Position numbers and translations under genes: made by a program
DNA from: Flavobacterium sp.
GTDB taxonomy: Bacteria; Bacteroidota; Bacteroidia; Flavobacteriales; Flavobacteriaceae
DNA: 64,000 nt
Direction: 5' to 3'
NCBI RefSeq assembly: GCF_017744675.1
Contig: NZ_JAGIAV010000004.1
Coordinates: 809,033 to 873,032 of the forward strand
The notes under the pieces: model-generated
Told to the model about the DNA's origin: nothing
Databases searched by the model: none
The model's input: only the letters and a program-made list of their open reading frames with translations
In this document: positions 42,483 through 51,171 of the stretch, piece after piece
Layout of the letters: every line of letters begins with the position of its first letter
How positions within the stretch are numbered: position 1 is the first letter of the stretch

Positions 42483-45400
42483 TTAAAATTTTAAATTTGC
42501 ACCTACTACAAAAGATCTCAATGATGGGTAAGCATCTAGCTCAACACCCTGAGTACCTTCAACTAATTTACCATCAGACACCACATCTGGTGAGAATCCA
42601 GAGAATTTTTGTGTAATAAATGGGTTAATTGCGTTTACATATAATCTGCAATAGCTAATAAAATTGTTCTCTTTTATTGGAAGTTTATATCCTAAAGTGA
42701 TGTTATTAATTCTAAAGAAATCAGCAGATTCTAAATAATAGGTTGAAGCAAAAGGAGTTAAATTAGAAGGTGCAGGAATTGAAGATGATGTATTTGTAGG
42801 TGTCCAAAAATTATTAGCCATAGAAGCTTCTACATTTTCTCCTCCAAATCTTTGTGCTTTTTTTCCATTATATACTTTTGCTCCTCCTGTTCCATAACCA
42901 TCAACAGAAAAATCAATGTTTTTGTATGTCAATCCTAAAGTAACTCCATAAGTAGAAGTTGGTAGAAGAGAACCCACATATTTTTTATCTTTAAGTTCAT
43001 CTAAGCCAGTCTGAGGGACTTTAGAACCATCAGCTTTGTAGTATAACATTTGACCATTTGCTGGGTCAACACCAGCGTATTCATACACATAAAAACTACC
43101 TAATGGTTGTCCTACTGATGTATTATCCAAGATTTTGGTATTTTGACCATTCCCTAAACTTCCCCCAATAATTGGATTTAGCTGAACATTTTTAAGACTT
43201 GTAAGTTCATTTTTATTATGAGAAAAATTCCCTCCAATCCAATAACTTAAATTATCATTGATTTTATCATCCCAACGCAATGCAATTTCATAACCTTTGT
43301 TAGACACTTCACCAACATGTGCAGGTGTAGCTAGTGTAATTCCTGAAGTTGAATATGGTTTAACATTCAAAATTGTGTTTGTTGTATTTTTGTCGTACAA
43401 ATCAAAAGATCCTTTTAATCTGCTATTAAACATTTCAAAATCAAAACCTCCTGAAAGTTCTTCTACAATCTCCCAAGATAAATTAGGATCTACCTGAGAA
43501 TTAATTGTTACACCTGAACCAAAATCTGGATAATCTAATCCTGAAGTAAAGACTTGCGTGTTAAGAGGTACATTTTGATTTCCTAATCTACCCCAAGATC
43601 CTCTAAGTTTTAACAAATTAATTGGTTCTACATTACTTAAGAAACTTTCTTTTGAAATAATCCATCCTAAACCAACTGACGGGAATGTTCCCCAACGATT
43701 GTCTTCGCTAAATTGTGATGAACCGTCACGTCTTACTGTACCAGTAACCAAATATCTATCCATCAATTTATATTGGAAACGAGCAAAATAAGATGCTAAT
43801 CTTCTTTGGTTAAGCGCTTCATCTTTATAACCAGTTACATTAGATGCATTGTTAACATCTTTCAAAGACCAGTAATTAGAATTTGGATTTACATTTTTTC
43901 TATCAATAGTTAATTTCTCTCTTGTACCTTGAACATTTGCTTCGATACCTGCAGTAACCTCAACATCATGAATTTCTGCAAAAACTTTATTATAAGTTAA
44001 GTAGTTTGATAAATTCCAATTAAAATATTCATCTCTGCTTCTTGTCAAAGTATTTGTATTTAAACTACTAGTATCATAATCTGATTTTACACGAGTAGGA
44101 TCAGCAGATAACCAAAGTGCTAAATTATCTACATAATTATACTGTTTGTAAGTATAATATTCTCCATTAAATTGTGATGTGAATTTTAAAGATTTGATAA
44201 TATCCCAATCTAATTTTAATCCTCCTTGTAATGTAACCGTTTTTTGTTGTTCATTAGTATAATCCAGTTGAGCTACTGGGTTTCCAACATTATTAAACGA
44301 TTGTCCAGTTTCAGCTACAACTCCATTTGAAACAAATGGCACACCATATTTTCCATCAGCATAACGTACAGGAACTAACGGAGATTGTCTATAAGCATTA
44401 GTAAATGCACTTAAAGGCATTGGCGTATTTTTGATACTACTTACACTAAAGTTTTGAGTTAATTTAACTTTTTCAGAAAGTTTAAACTCATTGTTGTTTC
44501 TGAATGTAGTACGTCCATAATCAGATCCGTTTAAAATTCCTTTTTCTTCATAATTTCCAACACTAAAGAAGTATTTTACGTTTTCTGAAGATCCTGAAAC
44601 CGAAATATTGTTCTGAGTATAAGACCCAGTTCTTGTAATTGCATCTAGCCAATCTGTGTTATATGGCTGATTAGCAGAGAATCTACCTTGTGGAAAAGCT
44701 GCACTATAAGCTGCATTGCTATAACGAACATACTCGTCACTATTTGCCATTTTAACTTTTTTCAGTGGAGTTCTTATACCTGCAAAACTTTCAACATCTA
44801 CAGTAAGTTTTCCTTTACCGCCTTTAGTTGTAATCATAATTACACCATTAGCACCTCTGGTACCATAAATAGCCAATGAAGAAGCATCTTTTAAAACTTC
44901 ATAAGATGTAATATCATTAGTATTAATGTTATTAATGTTCTCAGTAGGCATACCATCTACAACATAAAGAGGGTTTCTTCCTCCTAATGCAGTACCAGCC
45001 CCTCTAATTACAACAGAAGGCGTACTTCCAGGTGCATCTGAAGTAGAAACCTGAACACCAGCTGCTTTACCTTGAATAGCTTGAGAGGCATTTAAAACCT
45101 TCATTTTGGTAATCTCTTCGGACTTAATTGAGCTAACCGCCGAAGTATTATCAATTTTCTTTCTTGTACCGTATCCAATTACAACTACTTCTTTTAAGGC
45201 AGTGTCTCCTGCTTCTTTTAAAGTAATAGTCATTGGTGCGGCAGTGGCCGGTACAGAAACCGAATCAAAGCCTAACATAGAAACTTTTAAAATGTCTCCA
45301 GGTTTTGCATTGATGGTAAAGTTTCCATCGAAATCGGCATCTACAGTTGCCCTAGCGTCAGCAGAAGCAATTATTGCTCCTGGAATTCCCATTCCGCTGC

Positions 45401-45494
45401 TGTCCACTACTTTTCCTTTGATTGCTTGCGCTTGTCCTACCATATATGTAGGCAGTAGCAAGAGAGCTAAAAAGCTAAAAATAAAATTTTTCAT
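42483..45494 (-). CDS. SusC/RagA family TonB-linked outer membrane protein
   Basis: 1003 residues with a signal peptide, a carboxypeptidase D-like domain (GKVVDSSGMGIPGAIIA), a TonB box-like region with VVVIGYG, a plug with VRGAGTALGGRNPLYVVDGMP and NDITSYEVLKDASSLAIYGTRGANGVI, and a long beta-barrel ending in FVVGANLKF. SusC/SusD pairs import oligosaccharides with TonB energy. Repeated ATGATGTA words lie upstream. Confidence 0.97.
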   Translation of the reverse strand: MKNFIFSFLALLLLPTYMVGQAQAIKGKVVDSSGMGIPGAIIASADARATVDADFDGNFTINAKPGDILKVSMLGFDSVSVPATAAPMTITLKEAGDTALKEVVVIGYGTRKKIDNTSAVSSIKSEEITKMKVLNASQAIQGKAAGVQVSTSDAPGSTPSVVIRGAGTALGGRNPLYVVDGMPTENINNINTNDITSYEVLKDASSLAIYGTRGANGVIMITTKGGKGKLTVDVESFAGIRTPLKKVKMANSDEYVRYSNAAYSAAFPQGRFSANQPYNTDWLDAITRTGSYTQNNISVSGSSENVKYFFSVGNYEEKGILNGSDYGRTTFRNNNEFKLSEKVKLTQNFSVSSIKNTPMPLSAFTNAYRQSPLVPVRYADGKYGVPFVSNGVVAETGQSFNNVGNPVAQLDYTNEQQKTVTLQGGLKLDWDIIKSLKFTSQFNGEYYTYKQYNYVDNLALWLSADPTRVKSDYDTSSLNTNTLTRSRDEYFNWNLSNYLTYNKVFAEIHDVEVTAGIEANVQGTREKLTIDRKNVNPNSNYWSLKDVNNASNVTGYKDEALNQRRLASYFARFQYKLMDRYLVTGTVRRDGSSQFSEDNRWGTFPSVGLGWIISKESFLSNVEPINLLKLRGSWGRLGNQNVPLNTQVFTSGLDYPDFGSGVTINSQVDPNLSWEIVEELSGGFDFEMFNSRLKGSFDLYDKNTTNTILNVKPYSTSGITLATPAHVGEVSNKGYEIALRWDDKINDNLSYWIGGNFSHNKNELTSLKNVQLNPIIGGSLGNGQNTKILDNTSVGQPLGSFYVYEYAGVDPANGQMLYYKADGSKVPQTGLDELKDKKYVGSLLPTSTYGVTLGLTYKNIDFSVDGYGTGGAKVYNGKKAQRFGGENVEASMANNFWTPTNTSSSIPAPSNLTPFASTYYLESADFFRINNITLGYKLPIKENNFISYCRLYVNAINPFITQKFSGFSPDVVSDGKLVEGTQGVELDAYPSLRSFVVGANLKF

Positions 45495-45550
45495 ACAGTA
45501 CGTAATCGTTTAAGTTAGTAGAGCCAAATTAAGCAATTACAACGTTGTAG

Positions 45551-45677
45551 TACATCAAATACCACTACAGCATAGCTACATCATTGTGTTAAAAATTAAC
45601 GTTATAACATTGATTATCAACAGGATAAATGTTAACAAAAATTCTTTAACATATCGTTATGATGTAGTAATGATGTA
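45551..45677. promoter_or_regulatory. Candidate operator cluster upstream of susC
   Basis: ATGATGTA occurs at 45659-45666 and 45670-45677 (11-base period, one helical turn) and inverted as TACATCAT at 45577-45584, with a near copy TACATCAA at 45551-45558. All lie 57-183 bases upstream of the SusC start. A regulator such as the neighbouring LuxR-type protein may bind here. Confidence 0.5.
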
Positions 45678-45738
45678 TTGGAATTATATAAAAAATGATA
45701 TTGAAAAATATAAATTCTATAAAAAATAAAACCGAATC

Positions 45739-48483
45739 TTACAGACTTAATAAAAACTTTGATAGATTTTCGTCCTGAGTGAGGTTAAGCTTCTTTCTAA
45801 GACGGTATCTATGCAGTTCTACACCTCTAAAAGAGATATTCATCATAGGAGCAATTTCCTTTGACGAAAGGTTCATTTTAAGATAAACACAGAGTTTTAT
45901 ATCCTTTGGAGTTAATTGTGGGTATTTTTTAGAGAGATTAATGATAAACTCATTGTGAATTTGGTTCAAATTGGTTTCAAAAGTTTCCCATTCGTGTTTA
46001 TTCACTTCATTAATCTTAATAGCTTTTCTAATTTCGTTTTTAAGTTTGCTAAAATCTTTTTCAGTCTCCAAAATGCCTTGAATTTTATCAATCATTTCGG
46101 TCTGCTTGGCAATTGACAAAGATTTTCCAGCTACTTCAGAAGATTTTGCTTGTAGTTCTAACTCTAGAATATGTTTTTCATATTCTTGAATGTTGAGTTC
46201 GTTTTCTTTCTTAAGTTCCATCTCAAGAATTTCTCTTTGATGTTTTAATTCTTCTGCCTGCAATTTTAGTTTTTGCATATAGCGCAGCTTATTCCATTTA
46301 TAATAGAAAAATAAAACTGCCGCGATAACAAGAAGATAAAGCAGAATCATCCAAAAAGAAAAATACCAAGGTTCTGCAACTTTAAATTTATAAAATGAAA
46401 CTTTATCATAGGTTGCTCCATCGTGTTTGAATATTTCTACGGTATGATAACCGCTGTTTAAATTGTTCAAAACGATTAATCCATCGGAAATAGGAATAAA
46501 CTCTTTTTCTTTATCAAGTTTATAAAATAGATTTGGTTTACTTGCTCCATAAATTCCAGAAATGACATTAATCCTTAATTCTGTATTGAATTTAATTTTC
46601 TCTTCGCTCGGGACTAAAACATCATTACTAAATGCTTCTATTTTCAATCCTGAATTTTGTTTGTTTTCATATTCGAGTTTCAGCGAAACAAAGCCATCGT
46701 CTAGATTAAATAAATAATAATTATCTTTCTTGAAAATTCTTAGATTCTCATTAATCAATTTTCCTTTATAATATTTCTCTTGAATAATATTCCAGACAAA
46801 CTTACTTCCTTCCGCATAAATATGATACAAGATCCCGTTTTGCAGCACCATAAAATGATCGTCATCTATAGAAACAACGTCGGTTACATTTTTAAAATTG
46901 GTATTAAACAATTCATTCTCTTCTAATTTGCCAGATATCGAATTGTAGGTATACCAAGAATTATTAATGAGGAAAAGAATTTCTTTCCTAAACTCAAAAA
47001 TCTTAATCCCAAAATCATTTTGTATTTTGCTCTGCTGTGTGACATTTTCAACTTTTAAAGTATTGTAATTATCATCTAGCATAACACGATATAATCCGCG
47101 GTAATTATCGGCTGCCCAGATTTCATTTTTTTTGTTTTGAGCAACATACTTAATGGGTTTTGCCAGATCTTTAATGATTTTATAATGAGACATATTTGAA
47201 GGATCGGCATAAACCAAAATACCACTATAAGTCGACTGGAAGTAGGTATTATTGATACTGCTTTTAGACATGTTCCAACCACCACTTACACCATTTATCT
47301 TAGTCAAAACATTATTTTCGTATGAAAAAGTACCATCATTGTGACCAATAATATATTTTCCGTCAATAAGAGAAATATTCCAACCCTGCCCTTGCGTATT
47401 AGGCATCATATTAAATTTTCCGGCGCTATACTCGAAAATACCGTGATTTGATGCGATTAAATAGCCTTTATTAATTGACGCAACCGCATATACCGATCCT
47501 AAAATACCTGAATTGTCATAAAAGAAAGAAATAGGAGAATTAACCTCAACATGTGCAATACCATTATCTAACCCAAGCCACAAATCGTTTTCTTTGTCCA
47601 ATCCTAAACTCAGGACCGAATTATTCATTAAAACATTATTGCGTTCAATATTTTTAAATGAATTGTTTTTTAAATCTAAAATGAAAATCCCACGATTTCC
47701 TGTACCGATAATTAGCTTTCCGTTTTTGACAAATTTTGCCACATTAATTGTAGCCGATTTTAATGTTTCGTTTATTGGATTATCCCAACTTTTCAACCCG
47801 TTTTTTTCTACAAGGAAAACTCCTTTTTTCTGTGTAAAAATGTAAGTTTCATTTTGATATTTTTCTATGGCATGGACAACCGTATTTTTCAAAACGTTCC
47901 ATCCTTTCGGATTAGCGATATGTTTGCCGTTCATTTTAAAAATTCCATCTTTAACTGAAGCAACATATAAGTCTTTATCTACGCCAAAACAATACGAAAT
48001 AAGAAACGGGAATTTAATTTTCTTAATTGTTTTTCCGTCATAAATAAAAACATCATTAAAAGATTGAAAATAGAGAGAACCATTAAATCTGAATATTTTC
48101 CAGATTTCTTCGTTGTCTTTTTCATCAAACAATCTTAGATTTTTGGTAATAGAAACATAGTGCATGGTTCCGTCTTTTCTATACCAATAGCCAAATTCTT
48201 TATATGAACCAGAATAGATTTTATCACCTTCAATCAGAATAGATCGAATGATTGTTTTGTTCGGAAGTGTATATTTTTCCCATTTTACGCCGTCGTAGCG
48301 AAGCAAATAATGATTATTGGCAAAATACATTGCATTATCATTTCCTTGTGCTACATTCCAGATCTGATTATCACCTTGATAATCTGACTTGCTGTAATTT
48401 TCGACAAATGGTAGTAATTCTTGTGCTTGAAGTTGTAAAGCTATGAAAAAGAAGAAAACTGATTTAAAAAGTATCGATTTCAA
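45739..48483 (-). CDS. Membrane-spanning PUL regulator with beta-propeller, Y_Y_Y and LuxR-type HTH
   Basis: 914 residues from a TTG at 48481-48483, chosen because the signal peptide (KSILFKSVFFFFIALQLQAQ) starts there and the other TTG at 48502-48504 overlaps a -7 box. The exported sensor has about 600 residues of propeller-like repeats, a Y_Y_Y-like beta domain, one transmembrane helix (FWMILLYLLVIAAVLFFYY), a coiled coil and a C-terminal LuxR-type HTH (LTPKDIKLCVYLKMNLSSKEIA). Such proteins sense sugars in the periplasm and act at nearby genes. It is placed behind susC, same strand, and is probably its activator. Confidence 0.87.
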   Translation of the reverse strand: MKSILFKSVFFFFIALQLQAQELLPFVENYSKSDYQGDNQIWNVAQGNDNAMYFANNHYLLRYDGVKWEKYTLPNKTIIRSILIEGDKIYSGSYKEFGYWYRKDGTMHYVSITKNLRLFDEKDNEEIWKIFRFNGSLYFQSFNDVFIYDGKTIKKIKFPFLISYCFGVDKDLYVASVKDGIFKMNGKHIANPKGWNVLKNTVVHAIEKYQNETYIFTQKKGVFLVEKNGLKSWDNPINETLKSATINVAKFVKNGKLIIGTGNRGIFILDLKNNSFKNIERNNVLMNNSVLSLGLDKENDLWLGLDNGIAHVEVNSPISFFYDNSGILGSVYAVASINKGYLIASNHGIFEYSAGKFNMMPNTQGQGWNISLIDGKYIIGHNDGTFSYENNVLTKINGVSGGWNMSKSSINNTYFQSTYSGILVYADPSNMSHYKIIKDLAKPIKYVAQNKKNEIWAADNYRGLYRVMLDDNYNTLKVENVTQQSKIQNDFGIKIFEFRKEILFLINNSWYTYNSISGKLEENELFNTNFKNVTDVVSIDDDHFMVLQNGILYHIYAEGSKFVWNIIQEKYYKGKLINENLRIFKKDNYYLFNLDDGFVSLKLEYENKQNSGLKIEAFSNDVLVPSEEKIKFNTELRINVISGIYGASKPNLFYKLDKEKEFIPISDGLIVLNNLNSGYHTVEIFKHDGATYDKVSFYKFKVAEPWYFSFWMILLYLLVIAAVLFFYYKWNKLRYMQKLKLQAEELKHQREILEMELKKENELNIQEYEKHILELELQAKSSEVAGKSLSIAKQTEMIDKIQGILETEKDFSKLKNEIRKAIKINEVNKHEWETFETNLNQIHNEFIINLSKKYPQLTPKDIKLCVYLKMNLSSKEIAPMMNISFRGVELHRYRLRKKLNLTQDENLSKFLLSL

Positions 48484-48501
48484 GATATTCGTTTTTAAAC
48501 C

Positions 48502-48509
48502 CAAAGATA
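48502..48509 (-). promoter_or_regulatory. -7 box TATCTTTG of the PUL regulator
   Basis: Plus-strand CAAAGATA reads TATCTTTG on the minus strand. It overlaps the upstream TTG codon, which supports a start farther in at 48483. In the duplicated copy at 49.1 kb the box is altered to TATCCTTG. Confidence 0.5.
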
Positions 48510-48553
48510 CTCACAAATATTTAATTTTTGGTCTTAAAAAGGAAAGAAGAAAA

Positions 48554-48979
48554 TCAGTTTAGAAGCAACAAAAACATTATTAGAAAACTGATTATCAAAC
48601 ATAATGGAGCAAAGTATTTTGTATCATTCTGTCCGAATCTGGTATTTTTTATTTTTTTGAAAAAACCAACATATTTGAAATCTCCGATTGTTCTTACAGC
48701 GAATATTGCCAGTAAAAACCACAAACCATATTTTTCGAGCCAGAGAGGCAGTTCGGCAAAAATGATTTTAACTTTTATCAGATAAAAAACACCACAACTA
48801 AATAAACCAATGGCAACAATCAGTGTGGGCAGCATTCCCGGATTCTTAGGTGGTGTCTGAACATCTGGAGTTGGATAAACACCTTCTGTTCCCCATTTTC
48901 CTCCAAAAACCCAATACAAGTGGATCAGAGAAAGAAATAGAAATATAAGAAATAATAGCGTCGCAATGATTTTTGCCAT
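48554..48979 (-). CDS. DUF3995 family membrane protein
   Basis: 141 residues with four hydrophobic helices (ATLLFLIFLFLSLIHLYWVF, LPTLIVAIGLFSCGVFYLI, KYGLWFLLAIFAVRTIGDF, APLCLIISFLIMFLLLL). The LIHLYWVFGGKWG and AVRTIGDFKYVGFF segments fit DUF3995, a small membrane family of unknown function. It lies just downstream of a copied ackA 3' end. Confidence 0.85.
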   Translation of the reverse strand: MAKIIATLLFLIFLFLSLIHLYWVFGGKWGTEGVYPTPDVQTPPKNPGMLPTLIVAIGLFSCGVFYLIKVKIIFAELPLWLEKYGLWFLLAIFAVRTIGDFKYVGFFKKIKNTRFGQNDTKYFAPLCLIISFLIMFLLLLN

Positions 48980-49003
48980 GGCTGATTTTTTTTTTAAATT
49001 AAA

Positions 49004-49056
49004 TTTCTAATAATTGATAAACCTGATTGGCGATTTCGTATTCTTCATCAGTCGGA
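49004..49056 (-). pseudogene. Duplicated 3' end of ackA (remnant)
   Basis: 53 bases identical to 49876-49928, the 3' end of ackA. The reading frame would give the C-terminal DEEYEIANQVYQLLE before a stop in the same place. It is not joined to the rest of a gene. Confidence 0.9.
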
Positions 49057-49153
49057 GTTATAAAGCGATGAAAAAGAAGAAAATTGATTTAAAAAATATC
49101 GATTTCAAAATATTCGCTTTTAACTCAAGGATACTCACAAATATTTAATTTTT
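49056..49153 (-). pseudogene. Duplicated 5' end of the PUL regulator (remnant)
   Basis: About 98 bases align with 48431-48529, the upstream region, signal peptide start and first codons of the regulator, with about ten differences and one missing base. It is fused directly to the ackA copy. Confidence 0.85.
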
Positions 49154-49155
49154 TT

Positions 49156-49194
49156 AAAAGAGAAGAGCTCCCAATTAAGGAACTCCTCTCTTTT
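49156..49194 (-). terminator. Terminator of the pta-ackA unit
   Basis: AAAAGAGA (49156-49163) pairs with TCTCTTTT (49187-49194), with inner GAG/CTC and TCC/GGA pairing broken by two mismatches. T and A runs flank it. Confidence 0.75.
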
Positions 49195-49203
49195 TACATA
49201 AGA

Positions 49204-49869
49204 TCATTTTTCTAATTCATTTAGTACTTTTTGAGGTGCATAATGTATTTTAAATCCTTTTTTAAAAGATAATTTGATACGTTTAATATACTCAATCTGT
49301 ACATTTTCGAAATTTGGAAATTCAATATTCTCATTTTCACTTTTTAAATCTGTTCCATTTCTAATTTCAAAAATATCATATTCCGAATAATTTTCAGGAT
49401 TGATTAAACAACACACTGTTTGAAGTTGTATATTATTTAAAAATATATTCAAATCACATATTTCTTTATTCAATTTGTAATTTAGCCAGTCACTATCAAC
49501 AATATCAGAAATATGAAAAACATGAATTGTCTTTTTTAATACATCTAAAAGTACAATTTCTGTCGAGTCATAAAAACTACCAATTTGAATAAAATTATCT
49601 GGAATTTCAGATCTAAATTCACTTTCAAACACTTCAATTTCACTTAAGGAATCTAGAAACTTAAACGGTTTTTCAAATTCCTCATCATCGTTTTCATTTA
49701 TTAGTTTTGCAGGAATCGCTAGTAAATTATTTCCAAAAATTTTATATTTAAAAACTAATTGTAATTCTTCTGGAAGTTTTACTAAATAACTATTATCCAA
49801 TTCGTTATTTTTCGAATTACCTTCAATATTTTTTTCTAATTCAGCAATTTTCTTTCTGAATTCTACCAT
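49204..49869 (-). CDS. Possible SMI1/KNR4 (SUKH) family immunity-like protein
   Basis: 221 residues, AT-rich. The middle resembles a SUKH domain: LPEELQLVFKYKIFGNNLLAIPAKL, then EIPDNFIQIGSFYDSTEIVLLDVLKKTIHVF, the usual pattern of a buried acidic patch with a late strand. SUKH proteins often neutralise contact-dependent toxins. No toxin is next to it. It starts one base after ackA and is probably translated with it. Domain assignment is tentative. Confidence 0.55.
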   Translation of the reverse strand: MVEFRKKIAELEKNIEGNSKNNELDNSYLVKLPEELQLVFKYKIFGNNLLAIPAKLINENDDEEFEKPFKFLDSLSEIEVFESEFRSEIPDNFIQIGSFYDSTEIVLLDVLKKTIHVFHISDIVDSDWLNYKLNKEICDLNIFLNNIQLQTVCCLINPENYSEYDIFEIRNGTDLKSENENIEFPNFENVQIEYIKRIKLSFKKGFKIHYAPQKVLNELEK

Positions 49870-49870
49870 A

Positions 49871-51055
49871 TTAACTTTCTAATAATTGATAAACCTGATT
49901 GGCGATTTCGTATTCTTCATCAGTCGGAACAACCAAGACTTTTACAATTGATTTGTCTGAACTGATTTCTCTCAATTCTTTAGATCGAATTTGATTCTTT
50001 GTTGCGTCAATTTCAATTCCGAAATAATCCATATCGGTACAAATTAAATTACGCATGAAAGAAGAATTCTCTCCTATTCCAGCAGTAAAAACAATAGCAT
50101 TTAATCCGTTTAAAGCCGCAGCATAAGCGCCAATTGTCTTTCTAATTCTGTAAGCATTCATTTGTAATGCCAACTGACAATCTTTATTTCCTTTTTCTGC
50201 TTCTGACTCAATATCACGCAAATCGCTGTAGCCTGTAAGTCCCAGCATACCGCTTTGTTTCAGTAAAACGGCGTTTACTTCGTCTGGTGTATATCCTAAA
50301 TTTTTAATCATATAAAAAATAACCGACTGATCAATATCTCCAGCGCGAGTTCCCATAATTAAGCCATTTGAAGGCGAGAATCCCATTGTGGTATCGATGC
50401 ATTTTCCGTCTTTAATGGCCGCCATACTACAGCCGTTTCCTAAGTGAATGGTAATTATTTTAGAATTGTCTTTTAAATAAGCAATCGCTTTTTCAGAAAC
50501 ATATTTATGGCTTGTTCCGTGAAAACCGTAAACACGCACTTTATTTTCGGTTAAAAGGTAATTTGGAATGGCATATTTATAAGCTACTTCTGGCATCGTC
50601 TGATGAAAAGCGGTATCAAAAACAGCAATTTGTTCGGCTGAGCTGAAAATCTCTTCTGCCACGTTGATTCCTTCTAAATTTGCTGGATTATGCAATGGTG
50701 CTAATTCAAAAAGCTGCTTGATTTTTTCTTTTACTTTCTCATCGATTTTAACTGTAGCGCTAAAATCACTTCCGCCATGCACAACACGATGTCCGACAGC
50801 TGTAATCTCTGAAGTTGATTTAATTACTCCTTTTTCGGTATCCAAAAGCATATTGGCTACTTTTTCCAAACCTACTTTATGATTCGGAATAGGAAGCATT
50901 TCTTCGCGAGAAGCAATTGCTGTTTTGAAGGTTATATTTGAAGTTTCTAATCCAATTCTATCTATCATTCCAGAGCAAATTACTTCGTTTTCTGGCATTA
51001 TCATTAATTGGTATTTAATTGAAGAACTTCCTGAATTTATAATTAGTATTTTCAT
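49871..51055 (-). CDS. ackA: Acetate kinase
   Basis: 394 residues, normal length. AckA makes ATP and acetate from acetyl phosphate. The signature ILIINSGSSSIKYQL starts the protein, followed by GHRVVHGG, FDTAFHQTMP, YGFHGTSHKYVS, HLGNGCSMAAI and FTAGIGENS. It follows pta after 116 bases. Confidence 0.97.
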   Translation of the reverse strand: MKILIINSGSSSIKYQLMIMPENEVICSGMIDRIGLETSNITFKTAIASREEMLPIPNHKVGLEKVANMLLDTEKGVIKSTSEITAVGHRVVHGGSDFSATVKIDEKVKEKIKQLFELAPLHNPANLEGINVAEEIFSSAEQIAVFDTAFHQTMPEVAYKYAIPNYLLTENKVRVYGFHGTSHKYVSEKAIAYLKDNSKIITIHLGNGCSMAAIKDGKCIDTTMGFSPSNGLIMGTRAGDIDQSVIFYMIKNLGYTPDEVNAVLLKQSGMLGLTGYSDLRDIESEAEKGNKDCQLALQMNAYRIRKTIGAYAAALNGLNAIVFTAGIGENSSFMRNLICTDMDYFGIEIDATKNQIRSKELREISSDKSIVKVLVVPTDEEYEIANQVYQLLES

Positions 51056-51059
51056 TTTT

Positions 51060-51165
51060 ATTTAAAGGTGCTAAGATGCTAAGTTTCTAAGGCGCTGAGT
51101 TTTTTTTAAAGACTCAAAACTTTTTATAGCAAAGTTTAATTCACAATTTACCATTAACAATTCAC
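51060..51165. repeat. Intergenic word repeats between ackA and pta
   Basis: GCTAAGATGCTAAGTTTCTAAGG and TTCACAATTTACCATTAACAATTCACAATTAA words (two low-complexity blocks) fill the spacer. The same kind of repeated heptamer/octamer words occurs at 5.6, 12.6 and 15 kb. Confidence 0.5.
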
Positions 51166-51171
51166 AATTAA

